From Streptomyces physcomitrii (GTDB lineage: Bacteria; Actinomycetota; Actinomycetes; Streptomycetales; Streptomycetaceae): DNA of 64,000 bases. The notes beneath the pieces are model-generated. The model saw nothing but the letters and a program-made list of their open reading frames with translations. It had not been told where the DNA came from and ran no database searches. Within the stretch, counting starts at the first letter, position 1. Every line of letters begins with the position of its first letter. The translations under genes were made by a program, and so were the position numbers. Positions 33,776 to 42,783 of this stretch are shown here, one piece after another. Location: positions 238,608 through 302,607 of the forward strand of contig NZ_JAAWWP010000009.1 in NCBI RefSeq assembly GCF_012273655.1. Direction: 5' to 3'.

Positions 33776-34486
33776 GTGGAACTCGACGGCGCGCGCGTGC
33801 TGGTGGCCGGTGCCACCGGTGTCCTCGGTGGGGCACTCACCGCCGAACTGGCCGCGCGGGGAGCGCGTCCGGCGCTCGCCGGACGCGACCCGGAGCGCCT
33901 CGCCCGCGCCGCCCGGAGGTACCCGGGTGCTCCCGTCCTCCTCTTCGACGCCTACGACCCCGCCTCCTGCGCCCGTGCCGTGGCGGAGGCGGCGGCCGGA
34001 CTCGGCGGACTGGACGCCGTCGTGACCGCCTTCGGCGCGGTGGCCTTCGGACCGGCGGCGGAGGCCGGGGACGAGGTCGCCGAACACCTGATGGCGGTCA
34101 ACGCCCTCGCGCCCGCCGCCTTCTTCCGCGCGGCGCTCCCCCTCCTCGCGCCCGGCTCGGTCCTCGCCGCCCTCACCGGCGTGGTCGCCCAGGCCCCGCA
34201 GGCGGGCATGGCCGACTTCAGCGCCTCCAAGGCCGCGCTCGCCGCCTGGCTCGGCGCCGTGCGCCGCGAGGCGCGGACCGCCGGAGTCCGGGTCCTGGAC
34301 GTGCGGCCCGGACACCTGGACACCGGGTTCGCCGACCGGGCCGTCGCGGGCACGCCCCCGCCGCTGCCCGCGGGCGGCGACCCGCTCCGTACCGTCGCCG
34401 CCGTGGCCGAGGCGATGGCGGCGGACGCGGAGCTGGTGCGCACCGCTCCGGACGGAGCACCCGTCGTCGAACGGCGCGCCAGATGA
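33776..34486 (+). CDS. Short-chain dehydrogenase/reductase of the carotenoid operon
   Basis: A 236-residue SDR with VLVAGATGVLGGALTAEL as cofactor loop, VVTAFGA in place of NNAG, AALTGVVAQAP at the usual serine site and FSASKAALAAW, where phenylalanine replaces the YxxxK tyrosine. Missing serine and tyrosine suggest reduced or altered catalysis. GTG start has GGGAG 7 bases upstream. The stop overlaps the crtY start (ATGA), so it is translated with crtY and crtU. A carotenoid end-group or aldehyde substrate is possible but not shown. Confidence 0.87.
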   Translation: MELDGARVLVAGATGVLGGALTAELAARGARPALAGRDPERLARAARRYPGAPVLLFDAYDPASCARAVAEAAAGLGGLDAVVTAFGAVAFGPAAEAGDEVAEHLMAVNALAPAAFFRAALPLLAPGSVLAALTGVVAQAPQAGMADFSASKAALAAWLGAVRREARTAGVRVLDVRPGHLDTGFADRAVAGTPPPLPAGGDPLRTVAAVAEAMAADAELVRTAPDGAPVVERRAR

Positions 34487-35706
34487 GCGGGGGCGGCGAC
34501 CCGTACGAGGAGAGCTGCGAGGTGGTCATCATCGGCGGCGGCGCGTCCGGACTCAGCCTCGCCTACCACCTGACGGCGGCGCGGGCCCCCGGGGTGACCG
34601 TGATCGAGGCACCGGACGGGCCGCTGCGCCCGCCGGAGCGGACATGGTGCTACTGGGACGAGGGCACCGGCGATTTCGACGCGGTGGTGTGCGCCTCCTT
34701 CTCCCGGCTGCGGGTGCACGGCACCGACGGCGAGGCCCTCACGGTGGACCCCTCGCCCGTGCGGTACCGCATGATCCGGTCCGGCCCCTTCGAACGCATG
34801 GTGCACCACCGGCTGGCCCGTTCTCCCGGCGGGCGGCTGCTGCGCGCGACGGCCGAGGCGGTGCGCTCCACGCCCGGTGGGGCCCTGGTGCGCTGCACCG
34901 CGGCCGACGGCCGGCGGCTGACGCTGCGCGCCCGGCACGTGTTCGACTCCCGGCCGGTGCGCACCCTGCCACCGGCCCGGATCCATCTGACGCAGCACTT
35001 CCGCGGCTGGTTCGTCCGTACCGCGGCGGACCGCTTCGATCCCTCGGTCGCCGATCTGATGGACTTCCGGGTGCCGCAGCCCCGCCACGGGCTCGCCTTC
35101 GGCTACGTACTGCCGCTCGCGCCGAACCGGGCGCTGGTCGAGTACACCGAGTTCTCCCGGACCCCGCTGCCCACCGAGGCCTACGAGGCCGCGCTGGCCC
35201 GCTACTGCCGCGACACCCTGCGCCTCCCCTCCTACACCGTGGAGTCCGCCGAGCAGGGCGTCATCCCGATGACCGACGCACGCTTCCCGCGGCGGAGCGG
35301 GCCCGCCGTCTTCCGGATCGGGACCGCGGGCGGTGCCACCCGCCCGGCGACCGGCTACACCTTCGCCGCGGCGCAGCGGCAGGCCCGTCGCGTCGCGGCC
35401 GCTCTGCACCGCGGCCGGGTGGCGGTGCCCCCGCCGCACGGGCGGCGGGCGCGGGCCATGGACGCGGTGCTGCTGCGGGCGCTCGACACCGGGCGCATCG
35501 ACGGCCCCGACTTCTTCACCGGCCTCTTCCGCCGCGTCCCGCCCACCCGCCTGCTGCGCTTCCTCGACGGGGCCACCTCGCCCTGGGAGGAGGCGGGCAT
35601 CGGCCTGCGCACCCCCGTCGGCCCCATGCTGCGGACCGCGCTCGAACTGCCCTTCCTGCCCCGGCGCCCCCACCCCGTACCCCGAAGCGGAGAGAACCGC
35701 AGATGA
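34483..35706 (+). CDS. crtY: Lycopene beta-cyclase
   Basis: A 407-residue FAD-dependent cyclase. VVIIGGGASGLSLAYHL is the dinucleotide-binding motif, RTWCYWDEG and VRYRMIRSGPF are hallmark segments of CrtY, VFDSRP is the conserved DSR motif, HLTQHFRGWFV and MDFRVPQP follow, and RIGTAGGATRPATGYTFAAAQ is the C-terminal motif. It converts lycopene to beta-carotene at the membrane. Overlaps of four bases with the SDR before and the small gene after show tight coupling. It supplies the substrate of CrtU. Confidence 0.95.
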   Translation: MSGGGDPYEESCEVVIIGGGASGLSLAYHLTAARAPGVTVIEAPDGPLRPPERTWCYWDEGTGDFDAVVCASFSRLRVHGTDGEALTVDPSPVRYRMIRSGPFERMVHHRLARSPGGRLLRATAEAVRSTPGGALVRCTAADGRRLTLRARHVFDSRPVRTLPPARIHLTQHFRGWFVRTAADRFDPSVADLMDFRVPQPRHGLAFGYVLPLAPNRALVEYTEFSRTPLPTEAYEAALARYCRDTLRLPSYTVESAEQGVIPMTDARFPRRSGPAVFRIGTAGGATRPATGYTFAAAQRQARRVAAALHRGRVAVPPPHGRRARAMDAVLLRALDTGRIDGPDFFTGLFRRVPPTRLLRFLDGATSPWEEAGIGLRTPVGPMLRTALELPFLPRRPHPVPRSGENRR

Positions 35707-36092
35707 CACCGCCGCGCGACCCCGGACCGGCCCGCGCCTTCGACCGCGCCCCGCGTACCCGCGCCCGCCGCCCGTACCGCCCCGCCCCCGGTGGTGACCG
35801 CGTGCTCCGCCTCCCGTGCCGCCCCGCCCCCGGTGGTGACCGCGTGCTCCGCCTCGCGTACCAGACCACCCCCCGCGGCGACCGCGCCCTCCGCCGCCGT
35901 CTGCGGCGCGGACTCCCCGGCGGCGACCCCGCCTCCACCGCCCGGCCCCTGGGCGCCGCCTCCGCCCTCCGGCTCCCGCGTCCCGCCTCCGCCCGGGTGC
36001 GAGTGGTGTCCGTCGCCGGATGCGAAACCGGCCTCACCCGCGCGCTCTTCGCCCGCGGCGGCTCGGTCGCCGTCCCGCCGGAGGCCCGATGA
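35703..36092 (+). CDS. Small Arg-rich ORF, possible truncated crtT-type methyltransferase
   Basis: A 129-residue frame joined by ATGA overlaps to both crtY and crtU. In related Streptomyces clusters a methyltransferase gene (crtT) occupies this spot. Near the C-terminus VVSVAGCETGLTRALFARGG resembles a SAM-binding strand-loop (VLDVGCGTGL), after which the frame stops. The N-terminal half is made of an internal repeat (PAPGGDRVLRL twice, a third decayed) coded by 42-bp DNA repeats from about 35775 to 35902. I read it as a decayed or rearranged crtT kept open to preserve translational coupling, but a real short protein is possible. Confidence 0.6.
   Translation: MTPPRDPGPARAFDRAPRTRARRPYRPAPGGDRVLRLPCRPAPGGDRVLRLAYQTTPRGDRALRRRLRRGLPGGDPASTARPLGAASALRLPRPASARVRVVSVAGCETGLTRALFARGGSVAVPPEAR
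35775..35902 (+). repeat. 42-bp tandem repeat, about 2.5-3 copies
   Basis: The unit holding CCCCGGTGGTGACCGCGTGC is present twice almost exactly and a third time with many changes. Because 42 is divisible by three, the copies keep the frame of the small crtT-like ORF. It explains the PAPGGDRVLRL peptide repeat. Confidence 0.8.
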
Positions 36093-37642
36093 GCGCGCCG
36101 CGCCGCGCGGCCCGGCGCGGGCGCGACCGCAGGGCCGAGGTCCTGATGCCCGCGCCCGGACGGCCGCGGTTCGCCGGAGCCGACGCACCCGGCGTCGCCG
36201 TCGTCGGCGGTGGTATCGCCGGTCTCGCCGCGGCCGTGCTGCTGGCCGAACGCGGCGCCCGCGTCACCCTCTACGAGCGGGAAGAATCCCTCGGCGGCCG
36301 GCTCGGCGGACACCGCACCCGCCTGGCCGACGGCTCCTCGGTGACCATGAGCCGGGGCTTCCACGCCTTCTTCCGTCAGTACTACAACCTGCGCGGCCTG
36401 CTGCGCCGGACCGATCCGGGACTCGACCGCCTCCGGCCGCTGCCCGACTACCCCCTGCAGCACAGCAGCGGACTGCGCGACAGCTTCGCCCGTGTGCCGC
36501 GCACGCCGCCCTTCAGCGCGCTCGGCTTCGTCGCGCTGAGCCCCGCCTTCGGCTGGCGCGACCTCGCCGCCCTCGACGCCCGGGCCGCGCTGCCGCTCCT
36601 CGACGTCCGGGTGCCCGAGGTCTACGAGCGCTTCGACTCGCTCGGCGCGGCCGCCTTCCTGGACCGCGTGCGCTTCCCCGAGGCCGCGCACCATCTGGCG
36701 TTCGAGGTGTTCTCCCGCAGCTTCTTCGCCGATCCCCGTGAACTCTCGGCCGCCGAACTGCTGTTGATGTTCCACATCTACTTCCTCGGTTCCGCCGAGG
36801 GCCTGCTCTTCGACGTACCGGACGAGCCCTTCCCGCAGGCGCTGTGGGAGCCCCTCGGCGACTACCTCCGGCGCCTCGGCGCGAGGGTGCGCACCGGCAC
36901 CCCGGTCCGCGCCCTCCAGCCGGAGGCCGAGGGAACCGTGGCGGTGCGGACCGACACCGCCGTCCACCGGCACGACGCGGCGGTGCTCGCCCTCGACCCG
37001 GGGGCGCTGCGGGAGACCGTCGCGGCCTCGACCGGACTCGGCACCCCCGCGTGGCGTGAGGACGTCGCCGCGCTGCGCACCGCCCCGCCCTTCCTCGTCT
37101 CCCGGCTCTGGCTCGACCGGCCCCTTCGCGCCGACCGCCCCGGATTCCTCGGCACCAGCGGCTACGGCGGCCTGGACAACATCAGCGTCCTGGACCGCTA
37201 CGAGGGCGAGGCCGCCCGCTGGGCCGCCAGGACCGGCGGCTCGGTGGTGGAACTGCACGCCTACGCCGTCGCCGCCGGCGCGGACCGGTCCGAGGTGCAG
37301 GCCCGCCTGCGCGCGGAGCTGAGCCGGGTCTACCCGGAGGCCGGGCGGGCCCGGATCGTCGACGCCCGGCACGAGTGGCGCGCCGACTGCCCGTTCTTCC
37401 CGGTCGGCTCCCACTCCCGGCGGCCCACCGTCACCACGCCCCACCCCCGGGTCACGCTCGCCGGGGACGCGATCCGCTGCGACCTGCCCGTGGCCCTGAT
37501 GGAACGCGCCGCCACCACCGGCTTCCTGGCGGCCGGGGCGCTCCTCGCCCGGTGGGGGGTGCGGGGGCAGGTGCTGTGGACGGTGCCCCGGGCCGGCCGT
37601 TCCGCCGTGCTGCGGGCGCTCGGCGCGAGGGGCAGGGGCTGA
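36089..37642 (+). CDS. crtU: Beta-carotene desaturase/methyltransferase (isorenieratene synthase)
   Basis: A 517-residue FAD protein. VAVVGGGIAGLAAAVLLAERG is the Rossmann loop, then ESLGGRLGGHRTRLADG, the family-specific SRGFHAFFRQYYNLRGLLRR, FEVFSRSFFADPRELSA and a C-terminal VTLAGDAIRCDLPVALMERA. CrtU turns beta-ionone rings into aromatic rings with methyl migration, giving isorenieratene. ATG overlaps the preceding stop (ATGA). With crtE, crtI, crtB and crtY, this makes the window's pathway aromatic. The downstream Rieske gene is convergent, 85 bp away. Confidence 0.94.
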   Translation: MSAPRRAARRGRDRRAEVLMPAPGRPRFAGADAPGVAVVGGGIAGLAAAVLLAERGARVTLYEREESLGGRLGGHRTRLADGSSVTMSRGFHAFFRQYYNLRGLLRRTDPGLDRLRPLPDYPLQHSSGLRDSFARVPRTPPFSALGFVALSPAFGWRDLAALDARAALPLLDVRVPEVYERFDSLGAAAFLDRVRFPEAAHHLAFEVFSRSFFADPRELSAAELLLMFHIYFLGSAEGLLFDVPDEPFPQALWEPLGDYLRRLGARVRTGTPVRALQPEAEGTVAVRTDTAVHRHDAAVLALDPGALRETVAASTGLGTPAWREDVAALRTAPPFLVSRLWLDRPLRADRPGFLGTSGYGGLDNISVLDRYEGEAARWAARTGGSVVELHAYAVAAGADRSEVQARLRAELSRVYPEAGRARIVDARHEWRADCPFFPVGSHSRRPTVTTPHPRVTLAGDAIRCDLPVALMERAATTGFLAAGALLARWGVRGQVLWTVPRAGRSAVLRALGARGRG

Positions 37643-37727
37643 CGTTCCGGCCCGCGGGCTCTTCCCCCGCCCGGTGCACCGGGGCGTCCGCCCGCCGTGA
37701 CACCGCCGCCCATGCCACCGCCCGCGC

Positions 37728-38735
37728 TCAGCCCGGAAAGCGCCCGGTGCCGCGCAGTGCCCAGCGCCGTTCCGCGTACGCCAGGTCGTCGCGCCACAGC
37801 CGTCCGGCCGTCCGGCGCATCAGCGGACGCAGCGCGGGCGCGAGGGCGCGGGCCACCGCGAAGCCCCGGCGGTCCGAAGCGGCGACGACCGCCTCCACCA
37901 CGGCCGTCCGGGGCCGCCCGTCCGCCCGGGCGGTCAGCGGGGTGGCGTGGGTCTCCACCACGGACCCGGCCCCCTCGCCCCCGGTGATGCGCATCAGCAC
38001 CGTACGCGGCCCGGGCGCGGTGAACTCGGCCCGCACCGGCACCACCAGGCGCCTGGACACCCGGAAGGAGACCTCGACGAGGAAGGCGTCGTCCTCCTCG
38101 TCACGCGGCGCCCGGAGCACGGTCAGATCCACGAAGGCGTACGGGTGCAGCCAGGAACCGTGCCAGGGGTCGAGGCGGTTGGCGACCACGTCCTGCGGTT
38201 CGCACCGGCCCACCCCGGTGTACACCGCCTCCACCGCGCCGCCCGGCGCCGGGCGCTCCGGCACCAGGGGACGCCTCAGCGGCTCCTCGCCGCCCACCGC
38301 GTCCAGCCGGACCCACACCAGGACCCCGTCGTCGTACGCGGGATAGGGGTCCCACCCGGCGAACGGCCCGCCGTCCAGGCCCAGTCCGTGCCAGCGGCAG
38401 ACCAGCGTGCCGCACACCACCCGGCCCTCGCGCAGGGGCGCACCCAGGTGGGGGCAGGCGCCCGGTCCGGCGTGCAGTTCCCCCTCGGCCGTGCGCCACA
38501 GCACGACCTCCACGCCGCCCACCGTCCGGCCGCGCGGCGGGCCGCCCGCGCGGACGTCCCGGGAGGCGCCGACGGCGAACCAGTTGCCGGAGGGCCGCGC
38601 CGTGGCGCGGTCGAGCGCCCCGGCGATGAGCGCCGGGCGCGCCTGCTGCCAGGTCGGGGCCTGCCCCGCCCAGTCCGGGCGGCCGTGCCGGCGCGACAGC
38701 GGCGTACGGCCGCTCCGGTGCGGGCGGCCGCTCAC
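37728..38735 (-). CDS. Rieske non-heme iron oxygenase (DUF5914-like) in the carotenoid operon
   Basis: A 335-residue protein. The Rieske centre is CPHLGAPLREG...CRWHG. In the C-terminal part NRLDPWHGSWLH fits the N-x2-D-x2-H-x4-H mononuclear iron motif of Rieske oxygenases, so it is a full oxygenase and not just an electron carrier. The GTG start overlaps the crtB stop (GTGA). I recall the C-terminal region as DUF5914 in Streptomyces carotenoid clusters. Inference: it oxidises the aromatic carotenoid or an intermediate. A partner reductase is not present nearby. Confidence 0.86.
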   Translation of the reverse strand: MSGRPHRSGRTPLSRRHGRPDWAGQAPTWQQARPALIAGALDRATARPSGNWFAVGASRDVRAGGPPRGRTVGGVEVVLWRTAEGELHAGPGACPHLGAPLREGRVVCGTLVCRWHGLGLDGGPFAGWDPYPAYDDGVLVWVRLDAVGGEEPLRRPLVPERPAPGGAVEAVYTGVGRCEPQDVVANRLDPWHGSWLHPYAFVDLTVLRAPRDEEDDAFLVEVSFRVSRRLVVPVRAEFTAPGPRTVLMRITGGEGAGSVVETHATPLTARADGRPRTAVVEAVVAASDRRGFAVARALAPALRPLMRRTAGRLWRDDLAYAERRWALRGTGRFPG

Positions 38736-39727
38736 CGCACGGGCCTTTCGCGCGGCGATCCCGCGACGCCCGCCGCCGCCCGGTCCCGGTGGAGCCGGGC
38801 GCGCAGGCGGGCGCCCGCGATCTGCGCGGCGCCCACGGCGGCGGACACCGCACGGCGTCCCCGCGGGACCACCGCACGCCGGTGCAGCACCGCGTAGTCC
38901 TGTGCGGCGATCGCGTCGAGGATCCCGCTGTACAGGGTGAACGCCGTCCGGATGCAGGGTCGTACCCGCGGATCGAGCATGGCGATGCCGGGCTCCGCCT
39001 CCCGGTAGACGTCCCTCGTCAGGGCCTCGGCCGCGACCAGGGCCGCGCGGATCCGCGGGTCGCGCCGCCCGGTGCCGCGGCTCCAGCTCAGCAGGTCCCG
39101 GTCCACGCCGTGGGCGGCGAGCAGATCCGCCGGCAGGTAGACGCGGCCCCGGTCGAGGTCCTCGCCCACGTCCCGCAGGAAGTTGGTGAGCTGGAAGGCC
39201 ACCCCGAGGGCCGCCGCGTGCGGCGCCGCTTCCGCGCGGGGGACGACCGTGCCCAGTACCGGCAGTATCTGCAGGCCGATCACCGCGGCCGAACCGTGCA
39301 TATAGGACCGCAGCTCCGCGTAGCTCGGATAGTCGGTGACATGCAGGTCGCTGCGCATCGAGGCCAGGAAGTCGGCGAAGAGCGCGGGGGAGAGGGCGTA
39401 CCGCCCGGCGGTGTCGGCCACGGCCCGCACCACCGGTTCCGTCCCGCGGCCGGTGCGCAGCGCGTACGCGAGGTCGTCCTCCAGGCGGCCGAGGAGGCGG
39501 TCGCGCTCTCCGGGCTCGCGGTGCCGGTCCAGGTCGTCCACGATGTCGTCCGCCCGGCGGGCGAAGCCGTACAGCGCGTGCACGGCCGGGCGGTCCGCCA
39601 CCGGCAGCAGGCGGGTGGCCAGGAAGTACGTCCTGCCGTGGCGGGCGTTGAGCTCCCGGCAGCGGGTGTAGGCGGCGCGCAGGGCGGGGTCGGTGATCCC
39701 CGCGGCGGCCAGTTCACGGGCGGTCAT
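38732..39727 (-). CDS. crtB: Phytoene synthase
   Basis: A 331-residue squalene/phytoene synthase. The first aspartate-rich motif is DDIVDD, the second is FLRDVGEDLDRGRVYLP, with YGFARRADD and AAVIGLQILPVLG around them. It condenses two GGPP molecules to phytoene. ATG at 39727 overlaps the crtI stop (ATGA) and is preferred to the GTG two codons upstream. Part of the minus-strand operon crtE-crtI-crtB-Rieske. Confidence 0.96.
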   Translation of the reverse strand: MTARELAAAGITDPALRAAYTRCRELNARHGRTYFLATRLLPVADRPAVHALYGFARRADDIVDDLDRHREPGERDRLLGRLEDDLAYALRTGRGTEPVVRAVADTAGRYALSPALFADFLASMRSDLHVTDYPSYAELRSYMHGSAAVIGLQILPVLGTVVPRAEAAPHAAALGVAFQLTNFLRDVGEDLDRGRVYLPADLLAAHGVDRDLLSWSRGTGRRDPRIRAALVAAEALTRDVYREAEPGIAMLDPRVRPCIRTAFTLYSGILDAIAAQDYAVLHRRAVVPRGRRAVSAAVGAAQIAGARLRARLHRDRAAAGVAGSPRERPVR

Positions 39728-41282
39728 GGCCACCCGCCCTCGCCGGGGTGTGGGGCAGGGGCACGGTGGGCGGTCGCTTCGCTGTGCCGCGCCGTGCGCC
39801 GGTGTGCGCGGTGATGCGGGCGGCGGCGAGCTTCCCGCTGATCAGCACCGTCGGCACACCGACCCCGGGGGTGGTGCCGCAGCCGGCCAGTACGGCGTTC
39901 TCCACTCCGCGCACCAGATTGCGGGGGCGGAACGGGCCGGTCTGCGCGAGGGTGTGGGAGACCGAGAACGGCGTCCCGCGGGCGTGGCCCCGTGCCGTCC
40001 AGTCCAGCGGTGTCACCAGGTGCTCCTCGCGGACGGCGGCCGAGAAGCCCGTCAGGCCCCGGCGCTCCAACTCGGCCACCAGGCTGTCCCGGTAGCGCGG
40101 TCCCAGCTCCCGCCAGGCTTCGGCCGGTGGGCCCACCGCGGTGTTCGGGCACGGCGCGAGGACGTAGTGCAGATGACCGCCCGGCGGTGCCAGCGAGGGA
40201 TCGTGCGCCGTCGGCCGGGTGATCAGCAGGGACGGGTCGCTCATCAGCCGCCCGGTGCGCGTCAGTTCCTCGAAGGTGCGCTCCCAGGCCCCGCCGAAGG
40301 AGAGCGTGTGGTGGCCGAGTTCGGGCCAGGTGCGGTCGGTACCGGCGTGCAGGACCACGGCGGACGGTGAGTGGCGCAGCCGCAGCAGGCGCCGCGGTGT
40401 CCGGCCGAGCAGGCGGTAGGCGGTGGGCAGTTCGCAGGTGAGCACCACCGCGTCGCAGGGGATCCGTTCGCCGTCGGCCAGCCGGACCGCGCGCACCCGG
40501 CCCGCCGAGCGCTCGAGCCCGGTCGCCTCGGCGGACCACCGGAACCGCGCGCCCGCGTCCGCCGCCGCCTTCGCCATCCCCCGCGGGAGCGCGTGCATGC
40601 CGCCCTTGGGGAACCAGACCCCGGCCACCGTGTCCATGTAGGCGATCACCGCGTAGGCCGCCAGGGCGCGGGCCGGGGCCACTCCGGCGTACAGGGACTG
40701 GAAGGAGAAGACCCGGCGCAGCCGGGGGTCGGACAGGAAGCGGCCGATGCGCTCCTCCAGCCGCCCGAAGCCGCCCAGTGCCGCGAGCCGGGCCAGGTCG
40801 GGGTGCAGGAGCCGGAAGGGGGAGTCGGTGTTCGCGTCGATGAAGCGGTCCATCTGCGCCCGGTACAGCCGCTCCAGCCAGCCGCGCAGCTCCCGGTAGC
40901 CCGCGGCCTCGGCGGGTCCGGCGAACTGCCGCACCGCGGCCTCCATCGCCGCCCCGTCGGTGTGCACGTCGAGCGAGCTCCCGTCCGCGAAGCGGGCCCG
41001 GTACGCCGGGTGCAGCGCCACCAGCTCGACATGCCGGGCGAGGCTGTCGCCCACGGCCGCGAAGGCCTCGTCGGCCAGATGGGGCATGGTCAGCACGGTC
41101 GGGCCGGTGTCCAGCAGATGCCCGCCCAGCTCGACGCGCCCGGCCCGGCCGCCCGGACCCGCGTCCCGCTCCACGAGCGTCACCCGGCGGCCCGCGCCCA
41201 GCAGATGCAGCGCGCAGGCCAGTCCGGACAGCCCGGCACCCACCACGACGACATGGTCCGTCGGACCCGGCACCGTCCTCAT
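39724..41282 (-). CDS. crtI: Phytoene desaturase
   Basis: A 519-residue FAD desaturase. VVVVGAGLSGLACALHLLGAG is the N-terminal dinucleotide motif, followed by GPGGRAGRVELGGHLLDTGPT; the C-terminus has VLAGCGTTPGVGVPTVLISGKLAA, the bacterial CrtI signature. It introduces double bases into phytoene to give lycopene. The ATG overlaps the crtE stop (ATGA) and its stop overlaps the crtB start. Length is usual. Confidence 0.96.
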
Positions 41283-42415
41283 CCGGCCTCCACGCCACGG
41301 CCCGCGGCGACGCCGGCGGCCCGCTCGGCCACCGCCGCGAACTCCCGCCGGACCTCGGCGGCGGCGCCGCTCGTCCGGAAGTGCCGCAGACTCTCGGCCA
41401 CCAGCTCCGCGATCTTCGCCTCCACCGCGGACCGGGCGCCGATCCGCTCCAGTACGGCCCGGGTGCGCGCGACGCTGTGGTCCGGCCCTCCGGCGGCGGC
41501 GAGCACGGCGGCGGCCTCCTCGTCGCCGTCCGCCTCCGCGAGCCCGGCGGCGACGGCCAGGAGGTAGGTCGCCTTGCCCGCCCGCAGGTCGTCCCCGGCC
41601 GGTTTGCCGGTCACCGCCGGATCCCCGAACGCGCCGAGCAGATCGTCCCGGAGCTGGAAGGCCAGCCCCGCGCAGCGTCCGGCCGAGCGCAGCGCCCCCA
41701 CGGTGTGCTCGTCCGCGCCCGCCAGCGAGGCGCCCAGGGTCAGCGGGCGCGCGACCGTGTACCGGGCGCCCTTCAGCTCGGCGATCGTCAGCGCCTCGTC
41801 GATGCCCGGGGAGCCGCTCGCCTCGGCGTGGATGTCCCGGTACTGCCCGGCGACCATCTCCTCGCGTATGGCCCGCCACTCGCGGTGCAGCCGCGCACCG
41901 TGCGGCGAGCCGAGCGCCGCCTCCGTGAGCAGGTCGTCCGCCCACACCAGCGCGAGATCGCCGACGAGCACCGCGGCGGAGGTCGCGAAGGACTCCGCCG
42001 GGCCGGTCATCCCCGCGGCGCGGTGCTGGCGGGCGAGGTCCACGTGCACGGCGGGCGCGCCCCGGCGCAGCGGCGAGCCGTCCATCACATCGTCGTGGAC
42101 GAGCGCGCAGACCTGGACGAGTTCCAGCGCGACTCCCGTGCACAGCAGAGCGGTGGAGTCCCCGCACCCGCCCGCTGCCCGCCATCCGCACCAGGCGAAC
42201 GCCGTACGCAGCCGCTTGCCGCCGCCCCGCGCGAGGGCGGCGACCCGCCCGGCCACGTCCCGGGCGCACACCGCGTCGGTGCCCCGGGCCGCGCGCAGCC
42301 GGGCCTCAAGCACCCGGTCCAGCAACGCCTCGACGTCCGCGACGGCGTCCGGCACGGAGGGCGGTGCGCCGACTCCTCCGTCCGCGTCCGTCGTCTCTGG
42401 CCGCAGTCCCCGCAT
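41279..42415 (-). CDS. crtE: Geranylgeranyl diphosphate synthase
   Basis: A 378-residue trans-prenyltransferase. The first aspartate-rich motif is HDDVMDGSPLRRG (DDxxD) and the second is FQLRDDLLGAFGD; GGKRLRTAF binds the homoallylic substrate. ATG at 42415 is preferred to the longer frame at 42487 because GAGAGG stands 6 bases upstream. First gene of the minus-strand carotenoid operon. It supplies C20 diphosphate, possibly also for the UbiA-type prenyltransferase at 55457. Confidence 0.96.
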   Translation of the reverse strand: MRGLRPETTDADGGVGAPPSVPDAVADVEALLDRVLEARLRAARGTDAVCARDVAGRVAALARGGGKRLRTAFAWCGWRAAGGCGDSTALLCTGVALELVQVCALVHDDVMDGSPLRRGAPAVHVDLARQHRAAGMTGPAESFATSAAVLVGDLALVWADDLLTEAALGSPHGARLHREWRAIREEMVAGQYRDIHAEASGSPGIDEALTIAELKGARYTVARPLTLGASLAGADEHTVGALRSAGRCAGLAFQLRDDLLGAFGDPAVTGKPAGDDLRAGKATYLLAVAAGLAEADGDEEAAAVLAAAGGPDHSVARTRAVLERIGARSAVEAKIAELVAESLRHFRTSGAAAEVRREFAAVAERAAGVAAGRGVEAG

Positions 42416-42481
42416 GCACAGCCTCTCTTCCGGCTCTCCGCCGCTCGCGTACCCGTGCGTCCGCCCATGTGCCGGACGCGG

Positions 42482-42527
42482 ACGCACCGATGCTCCGTGG
42501 GGACACGCACCGATGTCCCGTGAGGAC
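42482..42527. promoter_or_regulatory. Two 23-bp direct repeats upstream of crtE
   Basis: Units at 42482-42504 and 42505-42527 both begin ACGCACCGATG and end CCGTG(G/A)GGAC, with about 20 of 23 bases equal. They lie 67-112 bases upstream of the crtE ATG and a period of 23 puts them about two helical turns apart. Streptomyces crt genes are often light-induced or cryptic, so these are good candidates for a regulator site. No -10/-35 pair could be fixed with confidence. Confidence 0.55.
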
Positions 42528-42783
42528 GGATTCCCCGGTGACCGCCCCTCCCGGCGGTTCGTACGCGTGTTTCACCCTGCTGCGTCGCCGGGCCCTCGCC
42601 GTCCGCCGGATGCGGTCGGCAGGGGCGCCCGGGATCCGGCGGCTGAGGGCGGCCGTCGACGCGCTCCCGTTGCCCGCCGCCGCGGCCGGGCCCGGATCCA
42701 TCCGGCCGCCGCGCCCCTCTCCCGCCCGGGGCTGCCGCGGACACCCCGGCCGCGGGGCCGGATCATCTCCGTAGCCTGGCCGT

